From Hyphomicrobiales bacterium (lineage in GTDB: Bacteria > Pseudomonadota > Alphaproteobacteria > Rhizobiales > Rhizobiaceae): 33,604 bases of DNA. Of this stretch, positions 16,368 through 24,420 are shown in pieces. Under the pieces are notes generated by a model. That model was given only the letters and a program-made list of their open reading frames with translations. It was not told where the DNA came from and searched no databases. Location of the stretch: positions 2,621 through 36,224 of the forward strand of contig JAFKJW010000203.1 in the NCBI GenBank assembly GCA_017305925.1, in the 5' to 3' direction. A program made the translations under genes and the position numbers. Positions within the stretch are counted from its first letter, which is position 1. Every line of letters begins with the position of its first letter.

Positions 16368-17353
16368 GCGAGACGCTGACCGCCCCCTCCCGCGCGCCGC
16401 TCGGGCGCCGCATCAAGCGCTTCATGGCCGACCGGCCGCTGGTGCCGCTGATCATCCTGCTCGTCGCGCTGGTGGTGATCCTTCAGATCATGCGCCCCGG
16501 CATCGTCAACGAGCGCTGGATCGCCAATACGGTCAAGTTCGCCATCCCGCTGGCGATCCTCGCCGGCTGCCAGACGCTCACCATGCTGACCGGCGGCATC
16601 GACCTGTCCGTCAGCACGGTCGCCACGATGAGCGCCTTCGTCATGGCCTCGCTGGCCGGCCATTACGGGGCGCCCGCCGCGATCGTCATCGCGCTGATCC
16701 CGCCCCTGCTGATCGGCCTCTTGAACGGCGTCGGGGCCGGCATCTTCCGCGTGCATCCGCTGATCATGACGCTCGGAACGGGTCTGATCGGCGCCGGTTG
16801 CCTCCAGGTCTACCAGCGCTCGGTGATCGCCACAGGCACCAAGATCCCGGACTTTCTGACCTGGCTCGGAACCGGGCTGACCTACGGCTTTCCCAACGCG
16901 TTGCTGCTCTTCATCCCGATCGCGGCATTGATCATCTTCACGCTCAGCCGCACGGGGTTCGGCCGGCTGCTCTATGCCGTCGGCGACAACGAGAAGGCGA
17001 CGCGCCTCTCCGGCGTGCTCTACGGACAGGTGATCATCGCGCTCTACATGGCCTCCTCGCTGCTGGCGGGGGTGGCGGGCCTGCTCTATGTGGGCCTGAT
17101 CAAGGCGCCCTCCTCGCTGTCGCTCGCCGAGCCGCTGCTGCTGCCTTCCGTGGCGGCCGCCGTCGTCGGCGGCACATCGATCTTCGGCGGGCGCGGCGGC
17201 TATACCGGTACCATCGTCGGTGCGCTGATCCTGACGGTGCTGACCACGCTGCTCACCATCCTGCAGATGCCGGAGGGCGCGCGCCGCATCCTGTTCGGCC
17301 TGATCATCCTTCTCGTCACCGCGGCCTATCTGCGCATCGTCGAAGACCGCTGA
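16364..17353 (+). CDS. Sugar ABC transporter permease (second)
   Basis: A 329-residue RbsC-type permease, last gene of the operon. A cytoplasmic N-terminus of about 30 residues precedes the first helix (LVPLIILLVALVVILQIM). The family signature LTMLTGGIDLSVSTVATMSAF is present, as are the coupling loop AVGDNEKATRLSGVLYGQVIIALY and the C-terminal VVGGTSIFGGRGGYTGTIVGA. The start overlaps the preceding stop as ATGA. The gene ends 10 nt from the convergent DNA glycosylase gene, leaving no room for a terminator. Two distinct permeases plus a double ATPase and a PBP1-type binding protein make a complete importer. Confidence 0.93.
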   Translation: MSETLTAPSRAPLGRRIKRFMADRPLVPLIILLVALVVILQIMRPGIVNERWIANTVKFAIPLAILAGCQTLTMLTGGIDLSVSTVATMSAFVMASLAGHYGAPAAIVIALIPPLLIGLLNGVGAGIFRVHPLIMTLGTGLIGAGCLQVYQRSVIATGTKIPDFLTWLGTGLTYGFPNALLLFIPIAALIIFTLSRTGFGRLLYAVGDNEKATRLSGVLYGQVIIALYMASSLLAGVAGLLYVGLIKAPSSLSLAEPLLLPSVAAAVVGGTSIFGGRGGYTGTIVGALILTVLTTLLTILQMPEGARRILFGLIILLVTAAYLRIVEDR

Positions 17354-17363
17354 GGCGGGCGCT

Positions 17364-17933
17364 TCAGCGGAACGGCCTGCTGAGGAAGCGCGAGCCGGCG
17401 AGCCCGAAGCGCCACGGCAGGTCGACGGCGCGTGAAATGCCGATGCGCGGCCCGATCGCGAGCACCGCCTCCGGTGCCGCCCCGCGGAGATCGAAGGGAG
17501 GCCGGTCGAGCGGCCGTCCGTCATGGGAAAGGTCGATGCCGAGCGCCTGCGTCAGCCGGCCGGGTCCCGAGCAGAGAAGGCGTTCGTTTTCCACCCCGCG
17601 CCGCCGGCGCATCGCGTCAATGCCGAACCGGGGCTCCACCGCGCGGATCAGCACGGCGCCGGCGTCCGCGCAGACGAAGTTCAGGCACCAATGGACGCCG
17701 TAGGAGCGGTAGACATAGCTGCGGCCCGGCGGGCCGAACATCGACCGGTTGCGCTGTGTCGGACCGCGAAAGCTGTGCGAGGCCGGATCGTCCACATGAT
17801 AGGCTTCCGTCTCCACGATGATCCCGCCCACGCCGTCGACGCACAGCGTCGCGCCGATCAGGTCGCGCGCCACGGCAAGCGCCGGCCGGGCGAAACAGGC
17901 TTCGAGGGACGCGCCCGGACCGTTCCGGCTCAA
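17364..17933 (-). CDS. DNA-3-methyladenine glycosylase (AAG/MPG family)
   Basis: A 189-residue monofunctional DNA glycosylase of the AAG/MPG family, which removes 3-methyladenine, hypoxanthine and related alkylated purines and leaves an abasic site. The motif IVETEAY holds the general base E43 and Y45. [19 protein letters not shown] and the intercalating-Tyr region [15 protein letters not shown] follow, all matching the human enzyme pattern. The start is a TTG at 17933 that overlaps the upstream EEP gene stop as TTGA. No other in-frame start gives a full domain, and length is normal. Translation is probably coupled to the EEP gene. No alphaproteobacterial LexA box (GTTC-N7-GTTC) was found nearby. 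Confidence 0.92.
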   Translation of the reverse strand: MSRNGPGASLEACFARPALAVARDLIGATLCVDGVGGIIVETEAYHVDDPASHSFRGPTQRNRSMFGPPGRSYVYRSYGVHWCLNFVCADAGAVLIRAVEPRFGIDAMRRRRGVENERLLCSGPGRLTQALGIDLSHDGRPLDRPPFDLRGAAPEAVLAIGPRIGISRAVDLPWRFGLAGSRFLSRPFR

Positions 17934-18748
17934 GCGGCGGAAGAGACGAGCTGCGGCTGCATGGCGGCCGCCAGGTTCAGCCGGGCCTTGATCGGCAGGT
18001 GATCGGACGCGACGCGGGCCAGCGGCGTGTCATGCACCTCTATGCCCGAGATCAAAGTGTAGGGCCGCGCCAGGATGCGGTCGAGCGCCAGCAGCGGAAA
18101 GCGCGACGGGAAGCTCGGCAGCACCGCATGCACCGGCCCGAAGTGCGGCAGCAGCGTCAGAAGCGACGAGCGGTTATGCACCCGCCATTCGTTCAGGTCG
18201 CCGAGCAGGATGGTGGGATGCAGAACCGACTGCGTGGCCTCCAGCAGAACGCCGGCCTGCTGCGACCGGGAACGGCGCAGAAGGCCGAAATGCGCCGCGA
18301 TGATGCGCAGCGTCACGCCCCTGATCTCGAGATCGACGATCACCGCGCCGCGCGGCTCCAGTCCGGGCAGGCGCACCTGCCGGGTCTCCTTGACCACGCC
18401 GCTGCGCGCCAGGATGAGATTGCCGTGCCAGCCATGGCTGAGCTCGTTGGCCGGGCGGAAGAGCGGCACCAGGTCGGTCTCGCGCGCCAAAGCCTTCAGG
18501 TCGAGCAGGCCCTTGCGCTTGCCGAGTCTCTGGTCCGCCTCCTGAAGCGCGACGATGTCGGCGTCCAGTTCGGCGACGACCTGGGCGATCCGGTCCGGGG
18601 CGAATTGCCCGTCCGTGCCCACGCATTTGTGGACGTTGTAGGAGGCGACGGTCGTACAGTGGTCCGCGTCGAACTGGACGGATCGCGGCGCGGCGCGTTT
18701 TAGCGCGGCAGCAAGCGTTTTGGACAGTTTCGGTGCTTTATCGGGCAT
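17930..18748 (-). CDS. Endonuclease/exonuclease/phosphatase (EEP) family protein
   Basis: A 272-residue protein of the DNase I/exonuclease III/phosphatase superfamily. The metal-site and catalytic motifs are visible in order: VASYNVHKC (Asn), DIVALQEAD (Glu), IIAAHFGLL (His), LLGDLNEW (Asp, Asn) and [10 protein letters not shown] (Asp, His). There is no signal peptide or membrane segment. The ATG at 18748 ([10 protein letters not shown]) was preferred to the upstream in-frame start at 18826, because it has GGGAAG close by. It is coupled by a 4-nt overlap to the glycosylase gene that makes abasic sites. An AP-endonuclease-like partner role is attractive but unproven; other EEP proteins act on phospholipids or RNA. 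Confidence 0.85.
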   Translation of the reverse strand: MPDKAPKLSKTLAAALKRAAPRSVQFDADHCTTVASYNVHKCVGTDGQFAPDRIAQVVAELDADIVALQEADQRLGKRKGLLDLKALARETDLVPLFRPANELSHGWHGNLILARSGVVKETRQVRLPGLEPRGAVIVDLEIRGVTLRIIAAHFGLLRRSRSQQAGVLLEATQSVLHPTILLGDLNEWRVHNRSSLLTLLPHFGPVHAVLPSFPSRFPLLALDRILARPYTLISGIEVHDTPLARVASDHLPIKARLNLAAAMQPQLVSSAA

Positions 18749-18814
18749 GACTTCCCAGTTTCGGCTGGCTGCCACCGCGACGGCGCTCCCCCTTGCCGCC
18801 CTGTCGGGCGGGAT

Positions 18815-18841
18815 TGAACGGGACAACCAGATTCCCGTTCA
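18815..18841. repeat. Inverted repeat TGAACGGGA-N9-TCCCGTTCA
   Basis: A perfect 9-bp inverted repeat in the 135-nt gap between the tyrosine-phosphatase-like gene and the EEP gene (both minus strand). No T-run follows on either strand. It could be an operator for the EEP-glycosylase pair or a weak terminator for the upstream gene. Confidence 0.45.
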
Positions 18842-18883
18842 TTTTGGACAAATCTTCACGTCGTTCAAGATGTTCCCGGTTGT

Positions 18884-19396
18884 TTAAGATTCAGCCAACG
18901 GCAAAAAGAAGGGCATTCCCTCGAATGCATCCTCGCCCCGGCCGATCCTCTCGATCGCCCGGATCATGCGGCCGTTGCGCCCGAGTTCCGCGTCCGCGAG
19001 CGCCACCAGCCGGGCGTTGGGCGTCGCGGTCGGAGAGGCTGCGCGCAGCCTTCCGGCGAGCGCCTCCTCGTCCTCCCGCGGTGCAAGCGCTGCGGCGACG
19101 ATGTAGGCGGCGGCAGTCGAGCGGCTAATCCCGGCGTAGCAATGGATGGCGATCGGCGCGGCGCGATCCCACGCCTGCGCGAAGGCGAGCAACTCGGCGA
19201 CATGCCCTCGCTCCGGGACCACCATTCCGTCGGCGGGTGCGACGATGTCGTTGACGCGGAGCGTCAGGTGATGGTCCGCCTCGATGACGGGCGGACGCTC
19301 GACGATTGCCGTGCCGCTTAGCAATGTTACCAGCCGCCGAGCGCCGGACCTTTCCACCGTCTCATGCAGCCGCGAAAGGGGCGTGACAAAGATCAT
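18884..19396 (-). CDS. Tyrosine/dual-specificity phosphatase-like protein
   Basis: A 170-residue cysteine-dependent phosphatase. The P-loop HCYAGISRST (H85, C86, R92) fits the HCxxGxSRS/T signature of protein tyrosine/dual-specificity phosphatases. D50 in LRVNDIVAP lies upstream where the general acid is expected. The protein is soluble, with no export signal. It is divergent from cbiB/cobD (138 nt between starts) and stops 136 nt before the EEP gene. The ATG at 19396 has only a weak ribosome site. The physiological substrate is unknown. Its position beside cobalamin genes may be chance, or it may act on a small phosphate ester. Confidence 0.82.
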   Translation of the reverse strand: MIFVTPLSRLHETVERSGARRLVTLLSGTAIVERPPVIEADHHLTLRVNDIVAPADGMVVPERGHVAELLAFAQAWDRAAPIAIHCYAGISRSTAAAYIVAAALAPREDEEALAGRLRAASPTATPNARLVALADAELGRNGRMIRAIERIGRGEDAFEGMPFFLPLAES

Positions 19397-19534
19397 GTAT
19401 TTAGGATAGCCCGCTTACCGACAATCGGAAACAGCGAAAAGCCGCACGGCGCCCTGCCGCCGGAACGAGTTGCGGGCACGCGCGCGGATTGCTACCGGTC
19501 GGCGGACCGACCCGAAGCTCCCATAGACCGCGCC

Positions 19535-20500
19535 ATGTTCGTTTCCCTCGCCTTTCTGTCGCTTCTGGTCGAGCTCGCGGCCGGCTATCCTGACAGGGTG
19601 TTCCGTGCCGTCGGCCATCCGGTCGTCTGGATCGGCGGGCTGATTTCGTGGCTCGACGGCCGACTCAACCGCGAGGAATACGGTTTCGGGACGCGCCGCC
19701 TGCTCGGCGCTGCGACGCTCTGCCTCCTGCTCGCAATCTGTGGAGCCGCCGGCTGGCTGTTGCAGGCCGCGCTGTCCTCCGTTCCGTTCGGCTTCCTCCT
19801 CACCGCCCTCCTCGGCAGCGCGCTTTTGGCGCAGCGCAGCCTGGCCGCGCATGTCGGCGCGGTCGCGGTTGCGCTGGAGAGCGGTGGCCTTGCAGCCGGC
19901 CGGCAGGCGGTGTCGCGGATCGTCGGCCGCGATCCCGACCGCCTCGACGAGGCGGCCGTGTGCCGCGCCGCGATAGAAAGCCTCGCGGAGAATTTTTCGG
20001 ATGGCGTCACGGCCCCTGCCCTCTGGCTGGCGATCGGCGGCCTTCCGGGCGGCATCGCCTACAAGGCCGTCAACACCGCCGACAGCATGATCGGTCACAA
20101 GAACGCCCGCCATGGCGCTTTCGGCTGGGCCGCGGCCCGCTTCGACGACCTGGTGAACCTGCCGGCCTCGCGCCTGACGGCCCTGTCGCTGGTCGCCGCG
20201 GCCTGCCTGCTCCCCGGAGCGAGTCCGGCAGGGGCATGGCGCGCGGTGAGGCGCGACGCGCGGCATCACCGTTCGCCCAACGCCGGCTGGCCCGAAGCGG
20301 CTCTTGCCGGGGCGCTCGGTCTGTCGATCGCCGGGCCGCGCCACTATGGCGGCGTGCTCACCACCGACGCGCCGATGGGCGACGGACGGCGCGAGGCGAC
20401 GGCAGCCGACATCCGCCGCGCGCTCCGCCTCTACTGGGTCGCCGACGCCATCCTGATCGCCCTCGCCGGCGCCGTGTCGGTCCTCATCTGGCTTCGCTGA
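19535..20500 (+). CDS. cbiB: Adenosylcobinamide-phosphate synthase CbiB (CobD)
   Basis: CbiB (CobD in P. denitrificans naming) joins aminopropanol or its phosphate to adenosylcobyric acid at the membrane, giving adenosylcobinamide (phosphate). The 321-residue protein has several hydrophobic helices and the family motifs [10 protein letters not shown] near the N-terminus. [17 protein letters not shown] and [14 protein letters not shown] in the middle and [22 protein letters not shown] later are diagnostic. The ATG at 19535 begins the first helix; upstream in-frame codons encode no family sequence. No riboswitch is seen in the 138-nt upstream gap. It overlaps cobQ tail-to-tail by 17 nt. The usual rhizobial partner cobC is not in the window. 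Confidence 0.95.
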   Translation: MFVSLAFLSLLVELAAGYPDRVFRAVGHPVVWIGGLISWLDGRLNREEYGFGTRRLLGAATLCLLLAICGAAGWLLQAALSSVPFGFLLTALLGSALLAQRSLAAHVGAVAVALESGGLAAGRQAVSRIVGRDPDRLDEAAVCRAAIESLAENFSDGVTAPALWLAIGGLPGGIAYKAVNTADSMIGHKNARHGAFGWAAARFDDLVNLPASRLTALSLVAAACLLPGASPAGAWRAVRRDARHHRSPNAGWPEAALAGALGLSIAGPRHYGGVLTTDAPMGDGRREATAADIRRALRLYWVADAILIALAGAVSVLIWLR

Positions 20501-21947
20501 GCATGGCGTCGAGGTCGAGGTGCCTTTCGATATGCCCGGCAAGGGCATCGAGCGTCCGCTCCACCCCGTCCTCGTAGTCGAGCGCGGAAGCCTCGGCCCC
20601 CAGCCTTTCCAGCCATGCGCTGCGCTGTGCATCCTCGGCAAAGAAGCCATGGACATAGGTGCCGGCGATCCGGCCGTCGGCGGACACCGCGCCTTCCGCG
20701 GAGCCGTCCTGGAGCGTCGCGAAGGGACGTCGGCAATCCGGCCCCGTCGTAGCGCCCATATGCATTTCGTACCCGCGGAAACCGATGCCGTCCGACGTCC
20801 TGCCCGACACCGAGACGAGACGCTTTTCGCCGGTCAATGTCGTTTCGACCTCCAGAAGGCCCAACCCTTCCGCTTCCCCGGCGGGCCCTTCGGTGCCGTC
20901 GGGATCGGCAAGCCGCCTCCCCAGCATCTGATAGCCGCCGCAGAGGCCGAGCACGCGCCCGCCGCGCCGGACATGGGCGGCAAGGTCGATGTCGAAGCCG
21001 GCGGCGCGGAAAGCCGCGAGATCGGCAATCGTCGCCTTCGATCCCGGCAGCAGCACGAGAGCCGCGTCGCCCGGCAGCGCCGAGCCCGGCCAGACGCGTA
21101 CCATCTCCACCTCCGGCTCCGCCTCCAGCGGGTCGAGATCGTCGAAATTAGCGATATGCGGCAGGATGGGCACGGCGATCCGGATGCGCTCCGTTCCGCG
21201 TCCGGCCGGGGTTTCCCGCGACAGGCCGAGAGCATCCTCGGCCGGCAGCTTCCGCGCTTCCTGAAAGAACGGCAGGAGGCCGAGTGCAGTCCACCCGGTC
21301 CGTTCCGCGATCTCCGCCATTCCCGCCTCGAAAAGCGCCGGATCGCCGCGGAAACGGTTGACGATAAAACCCTTGATCATCGCGGCATCGGCCGGATCGA
21401 TCACATGGCGCGTGCCGACGAGGCTAGCGATCACGCCGCCCCGGTCGATGTCGCCGATCAGCACGACCGGGACGCCGGCGGCACGGGCAAAGCCCATATT
21501 CGCGATGTCGCTGGCGCGCAGGTTGATCTCCGACGCGCTTCCCGCACCTTCCACCAGCACGAGATCCGCTTCCTCGCGCAGCCGTCCGAAGCTGTCGAGC
21601 ACATAGGGCATCAGGTCCGGCTTGACGCCCTGATACTCGGCGGCCTTCGCCGTTCCGAATACCTTGCCCCGCACCACGATCTGCGCGCCGGTCTCGCCCT
21701 GCGGCTTGAGCAGGACGGGGTTCATGTGGACGGTCGGCGCGACGCGGGCGGCCCGCGCCTGCAAGGCCTGCGCGCGGCCGATCTCGCCGCCGTCATGCGT
21801 GACCGCCGCATTGTTCGACATGTTCTGCGGCTTGAACGGCCTGACGTTCAGGCCCCGAGTGGCGAAGGCCCGCGCCAGCCCGGCCACGACGAGGGACTTG
21901 CCGACGTCCGAGCCGGTGCCCTGGAACATGAGCGCGCGGGCCGCCAC
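20484..21947 (-). CDS. cobQ: Cobyric acid synthase CobQ
   Basis: CobQ amidates four carboxylates of adenosylcobyrinic acid a,c-diamide using glutamine and ATP, giving adenosylcobyric acid. The N-terminal dethiobiotin-synthetase-like ATPase begins [14 protein letters not shown], followed by [24 protein letters not shown] and GDIDRGGV come next. The C-terminal class I glutaminase has its nucleophile Cys in [12 protein letters not shown] and YVHGFF with the catalytic-type His. It is 487 residues from a GTG at 21947, 3 nt after the cobO stop; an ATG 6 codons later is the alternative. It is the last gene of the cbtB-cbtA-cobU-cobO-cobQ unit. Confidence 0.96.
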   Translation of the reverse strand: MAARALMFQGTGSDVGKSLVVAGLARAFATRGLNVRPFKPQNMSNNAAVTHDGGEIGRAQALQARAARVAPTVHMNPVLLKPQGETGAQIVVRGKVFGTAKAAEYQGVKPDLMPYVLDSFGRLREEADLVLVEGAGSASEINLRASDIANMGFARAAGVPVVLIGDIDRGGVIASLVGTRHVIDPADAAMIKGFIVNRFRGDPALFEAGMAEIAERTGWTALGLLPFFQEARKLPAEDALGLSRETPAGRGTERIRIAVPILPHIANFDDLDPLEAEPEVEMVRVWPGSALPGDAALVLLPGSKATIADLAAFRAAGFDIDLAAHVRRGGRVLGLCGGYQMLGRRLADPDGTEGPAGEAEGLGLLEVETTLTGEKRLVSVSGRTSDGIGFRGYEMHMGATTGPDCRRPFATLQDGSAEGAVSADGRIAGTYVHGFFAEDAQRSAWLERLGAEASALDYEDGVERTLDALAGHIERHLDLDAMLSEAR

Positions 21948-21950
21948 GGT

Positions 21951-22562
21951 TCAGAACTCGATGCCCCGCTGCGCCTTCACGCCGGCGGCGAAATGATGCT
22001 TCACCGCCGCCATCTCGGTCACGAGGTCGGCAGCCTCGACCAGCGCCGGCTTGGCGTTGCGGCCGGTCACGACCACATGCAGGTCGCCGCGCCGCGCCTT
22101 CAGGGCGGCCACCACGGCATCGAGGTCCAGATAGTCGTAGCGGAGCGCGATGTTGAGCTCGTCCAGCACGACGAGGCTCATCTCCCGATCCGCCATCAGA
22201 TCCTCGGCCTTCGCCCAGGCGCGCTCCGCCGCCGCCACGTCGCGCCCGCGGTCCTGCGTCTCCCAGGTGAACCCCTCGCCCATCGTGTGCCAGACGAGCA
22301 GGTCCCCGAAAGTTTTCAGTGCGTCCTTCTCGCCGGAATGCCATGCGCCCTTGATGAACTGCACGACGCCGACCTTGCGTCCGTAGCCCAGCATGCGCAG
22401 CGCCAGGCCGAAGGCGGCGGTGGATTTTCCCTTGCCCGGTCCGGTGTTGACGATCAAAAGACCTTTCTCGATCGTCTTGGAGGCGACCTCGGCGTCCTGC
22501 ACCGCCTTGCGCCTGACCATCTTCGCCTTGTGCCGTTCGGCCTCGGTCTGCTCCGTGCTCAT
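21951..22562 (-). CDS. cobO: Cob(I)yrinic acid a,c-diamide adenosyltransferase CobO
   Basis: CobO transfers the adenosyl group of ATP to the reduced cobalt of corrinoids. This 203-residue protein is the CobA/CobO type. Its P-loop GPGKGKST is at 41-48, followed by the conserved FGLALRMLGYG and VVQFIKG. The Walker B region LVVLDELNIALRYDYLD and the C-terminal VVTGRNAKPALVEAADLVTEM are diagnostic. The ATG at 22562 directly abuts the cobU stop (TAG then ATG), and the stop is 3 nt before cobQ, so the three genes are translationally tight. Expression is expected to be limited by cobalamin through the minus-strand riboswitch. Confidence 0.96.
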   Translation of the reverse strand: MSTEQTEAERHKAKMVRRKAVQDAEVASKTIEKGLLIVNTGPGKGKSTAAFGLALRMLGYGRKVGVVQFIKGAWHSGEKDALKTFGDLLVWHTMGEGFTWETQDRGRDVAAAERAWAKAEDLMADREMSLVVLDELNIALRYDYLDLDAVVAALKARRGDLHVVVTGRNAKPALVEAADLVTEMAAVKHHFAAGVKAQRGIEF

Positions 22563-23075
22563 CTATTTCACCTTCATCGGCAGGCCGGCGACCATGAACA
22601 CGACCTCGTCGGCAATGGCCGCGACGCGCTGATTGAGCCGGCCCTGCTCGTCGCGGAAGCGTCGCGCCAGCGCGTTGTCCGGCACGATGCCGAGGCCGAC
22701 TTCGTTGGACACCACGAAGCACGGTCCGCGCCTGACAGACAGGGCATCGATCAGTTCCGCGACGCCGCGCTCCGGATCTCCGCCGTCGAGCATCCGGTTG
22801 GAGAGCCAGAGCGTCAGGCAGTCGATCAGCGCGGGTACGCCATCCGGTAAGGCCGCAACCGCGCCCGCAAGATCGAACGGTGCGTCCAGCGTCACCCAGC
22901 GGCCGTCGCGGCGCGCGCGATGTTCTGAGATGCGCAGGCGCATCTCGTCGTCATGGGCCTGCGCCGTGGCGATATAAGTCCAGGGCGACTGATGGCGCGA
23001 TATCAGTTCCTCGGCGTGGCGGCTCTTGCCGGAGCGCGCCCCGCCGAGGACGAATGTCAGCCGGTGGTCAGGCAA
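22563..23075 (-). CDS. cobU: Adenosylcobinamide kinase / adenosylcobinamide-phosphate guanylyltransferase CobU (CobP)
   Basis: CobU (CobP in P. denitrificans) phosphorylates adenosylcobinamide and then attaches GMP, preparing it for the lower ligand. The 170-residue length is normal. The P-loop GGARSGKS is at 11-18. The guanylylation-region histidine is in ISEHRARR, and DCLTLWLSN and VSNEVGLGIVPDN are family signatures. The start is a TTG at 23075 that overlaps the 3' end of cbtA by 8 nt; no ATG would retain the P-loop. The next gene cobO begins immediately after the stop. The rare start and overlap suggest expression coupled to cbtA. Confidence 0.95.
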   Translation of the reverse strand: MPDHRLTFVLGGARSGKSRHAEELISRHQSPWTYIATAQAHDDEMRLRISEHRARRDGRWVTLDAPFDLAGAVAALPDGVPALIDCLTLWLSNRMLDGGDPERGVAELIDALSVRRGPCFVVSNEVGLGIVPDNALARRFRDEQGRLNQRVAAIADEVVFMVAGLPMKVK

Positions 23076-23841
23076 AGCTGCGCCGGGCGTCTCCGGCCGG
23101 TTCGGCGAAGCGCGCCCGCACCGTCGCCACCGCCGCGCCCAGCACCACCCAGAACACCAGGTTGGTCAGCGTCGAGGCGACGATGAAGCTGTGATGCAGG
23201 TTCTCCGGGATCGGCGTGGAGTGATCGGCCGGCTGCGGCGCGCCGATGATGTGCGGCACCACAAGAATCGCGATGCCCAGCGCGGCGAGCGCCGGCGAGC
23301 GGCGCAGGAAGAGGAGATAGAGCGCGACGGCCGTCGCCGCCGCCGTGCCGATCCACCAGATCTGCCGTGACAGGAGGTCGGCCGCCGGCATGGCCGGCAG
23401 TTCGGGGTTGAGGCCGAGGCTCGGCGCCAGCGTGAAGACCGTGAAGCCGGCAAGGCCCCAGAACACGCCCTGCCGCCAGTCGCCCATGCCGCCGGCAAGC
23501 TCCGACGCGGCGACCAGCACGAGGCCGAAGCCGATCGCGCCGACGAGGTTGGCCAGCACGTTGTAGGCATTGCGCTCGAAGCCGTCCGCGGGCGACCAGC
23601 CCTCGTCGTCGTGCTCGTGCGCCGGTGCGGCAGCCTGCTCTCCCTCCGCCGTCGACATCGCCGCCTGATCATGATCATGCGCGGCTTCGGCGGCTGCCGG
23701 CGCGGCGGCCTCGGCATTCTCGTAGACTTCCGCCTGCAGGATCAGCGGATCGGTGGTGAAGGCCTGCATGACGGTCATGGCGAGGCCGGCGACAAGCCCG
23801 GCGATCGCCGCGATGAACACGACGTTCCTGAAATAGTTCAT
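23068..23841 (-). CDS. cbtA: Cobalt transporter subunit CbtA
   Basis: CbtA is a membrane protein predicted to import cobalt together with CbtB; the pair is typically controlled by cobalamin riboswitches in alphaproteobacteria. The 257-residue protein has about five hydrophobic helices, the first at residues 6-26. A polar periplasmic-type loop of about 60 residues follows, carrying H55-D-H57-D and H75-E-H77-D-D, a likely metal-collecting segment. Later motifs include GFERNAYNVLANLVGAIGFG and VVPHIIGAPQP. The ATG at 23841 is 12 nt after the cbtB stop. The stop overlaps the cobU start. The transport role rests on genomic context and family knowledge. Confidence 0.92.
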   Translation of the reverse strand: MNYFRNVVFIAAIAGLVAGLAMTVMQAFTTDPLILQAEVYENAEAAAPAAAEAAHDHDQAAMSTAEGEQAAAPAHEHDDEGWSPADGFERNAYNVLANLVGAIGFGLVLVAASELAGGMGDWRQGVFWGLAGFTVFTLAPSLGLNPELPAMPAADLLSRQIWWIGTAAATAVALYLLFLRRSPALAALGIAILVVPHIIGAPQPADHSTPIPENLHHSFIVASTLTNLVFWVVLGAAVATVRARFAEPAGDARRSFA

Positions 23842-23853
23842 CGGATCATCCCC

Positions 23854-24027
23854 TCAGTGGCAGGGGAAGTTCATGGAGTGGCGATAGTCGTGACCGGCAT
23901 TGTGGACGGCCTCCATATGGGAGAAGCCGACAAAGCCGACGACGAAAAGGCCGAGCAGCATGGCCATCGCCAGTTGCATGGTGCGCGACTGCGCCGAGGC
24001 GCCGCCGAGGATCGTTGTGGTGTTCAT
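23854..24027 (-). CDS. cbtB: Cobalt transporter subunit CbtB
   Basis: A 57-residue single-helix protein. The start at 24027 (MNTTTILGG) follows AAAGGA, and the longer upstream open frame is only riboswitch sequence. One transmembrane segment (about residues 17-37) is followed by a His-rich tail HNAGHDYRHSMNFPCH, the hallmark of CbtB and probably a cobalt-binding site. It is the first gene behind the minus-strand cobalamin riboswitch and is followed by cbtA. A GC-rich hairpin just before its ribosome site suggests translational or early transcriptional control by the riboswitch. Confidence 0.92.
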   Translation of the reverse strand: MNTTTILGGASAQSRTMQLAMAMLLGLFVVGFVGFSHMEAVHNAGHDYRHSMNFPCH

Positions 24028-24041
24028 CCGAATATCCTTTC

Positions 24042-24058
24042 GCCCTCCACCCGAGGGC
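24042..24058 (-). promoter_or_regulatory. Hairpin before cbtB ribosome site (possible expression platform)
   Basis: GCCCTC-N5-GAGGGC forms a 6-bp stem that ends about 2 nt before the AAAGGA ribosome site of cbtB and lies 15 nt after the riboswitch aptamer. Its position fits an expression platform, but no alternative pairing with the aptamer was proven by hand. Confidence 0.4.
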
Positions 24059-24073
24059 ATGAGCCAGTTTGCG

Positions 24074-24247
24074 TCGACAGCAGGTCTCCTGGCTCGCGGT
24101 TCTGTCGCCGTCATCCGCCTTCCCGGACATCGTCCAGTGGCTTGTGGATACGGCTCGCCGCTTACAGTTGCGGGGGCAGCCGCGGCTTTGGAGCCCATGC
24201 TCCGCACCGCATTCCCTCTTGGTCCTCTCGGAACCGCCGACCGTCGA
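24074..24247 (-). promoter_or_regulatory. Cobalamin riboswitch upstream of cbtB
   Basis: Read on the minus strand, the aptamer has all conserved blocks. It starts TCGACGG (P1), then GAGGGAATGCGGTG, CCCCGCAACTGT, GCCACTGG, GGGAAGGC, and the B12 box AGCCAGGAGACCTGC before the closing CTGTCGA. It should repress the cbtB-cbtA-cobU-cobO-cobQ unit when adenosylcobalamin is plentiful. Its core is almost identical to the plus-strand riboswitch at 24330-24500. A possible TATGAA -10 at 24253-24248 is too close to P1 to be convincing. Confidence 0.96.
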
Positions 24248-24420
24248 TTCATAACCCAAATCACAGGCCCGGCAAACCTTATTTGCGCCGCGTTGACAGC
24301 GGGTCGCGACCCGCCCTAAATGCGGGCCGCGACGGTCTCCGCCCAAAAGGCGGAGCGAAGAGGGAATGCGGTGCGGAGCATGGGCTCCAAAGCCGCGGCT
24401 GTCCCCGCAACTGTGAGCGG
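24158..24420. repeat. Long inverted repeat formed by two riboswitch cores
   Basis: Positions 24158-24220 (minus) and 24358-24420 (plus) are the same 63-nt sequence with only two differences (at 24402 and 24415 in plus-strand terms). The arms are separated by 137 nt. Outside this block the two aptamers differ in their peripheral stems, so the shared core stands out. Confidence 0.9.
24293..24321 (+). promoter_or_regulatory. Promoter of the DUF1636-cobW-cobN operon with palindromic spacer
   Basis: TTGACA (24293-24298) and CTAAAT (24316-24321) are 17 nt apart. The predicted start near 24328 falls right at the first base of riboswitch stem P1 (24330). The spacer contains a perfect 16-nt palindrome, GCGGGTCGCGACCCGC (24299-24314), in the position of a repressor site. 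Confidence 0.65.

Noticed and set aside
18863-18875. GTTC-AAGAT-GTTC as an alphaproteobacterial LexA box
   Set aside because: The spacing is 5 nt, whereas the known box is GTTC-N7-GTTC.
24248-24275. TTGCCG-N16-TATGAA promoter for the cbtB operon
   Set aside because: Transcription would begin inside riboswitch stem P1 and truncate it, so the real promoter is probably elsewhere or differently spaced.
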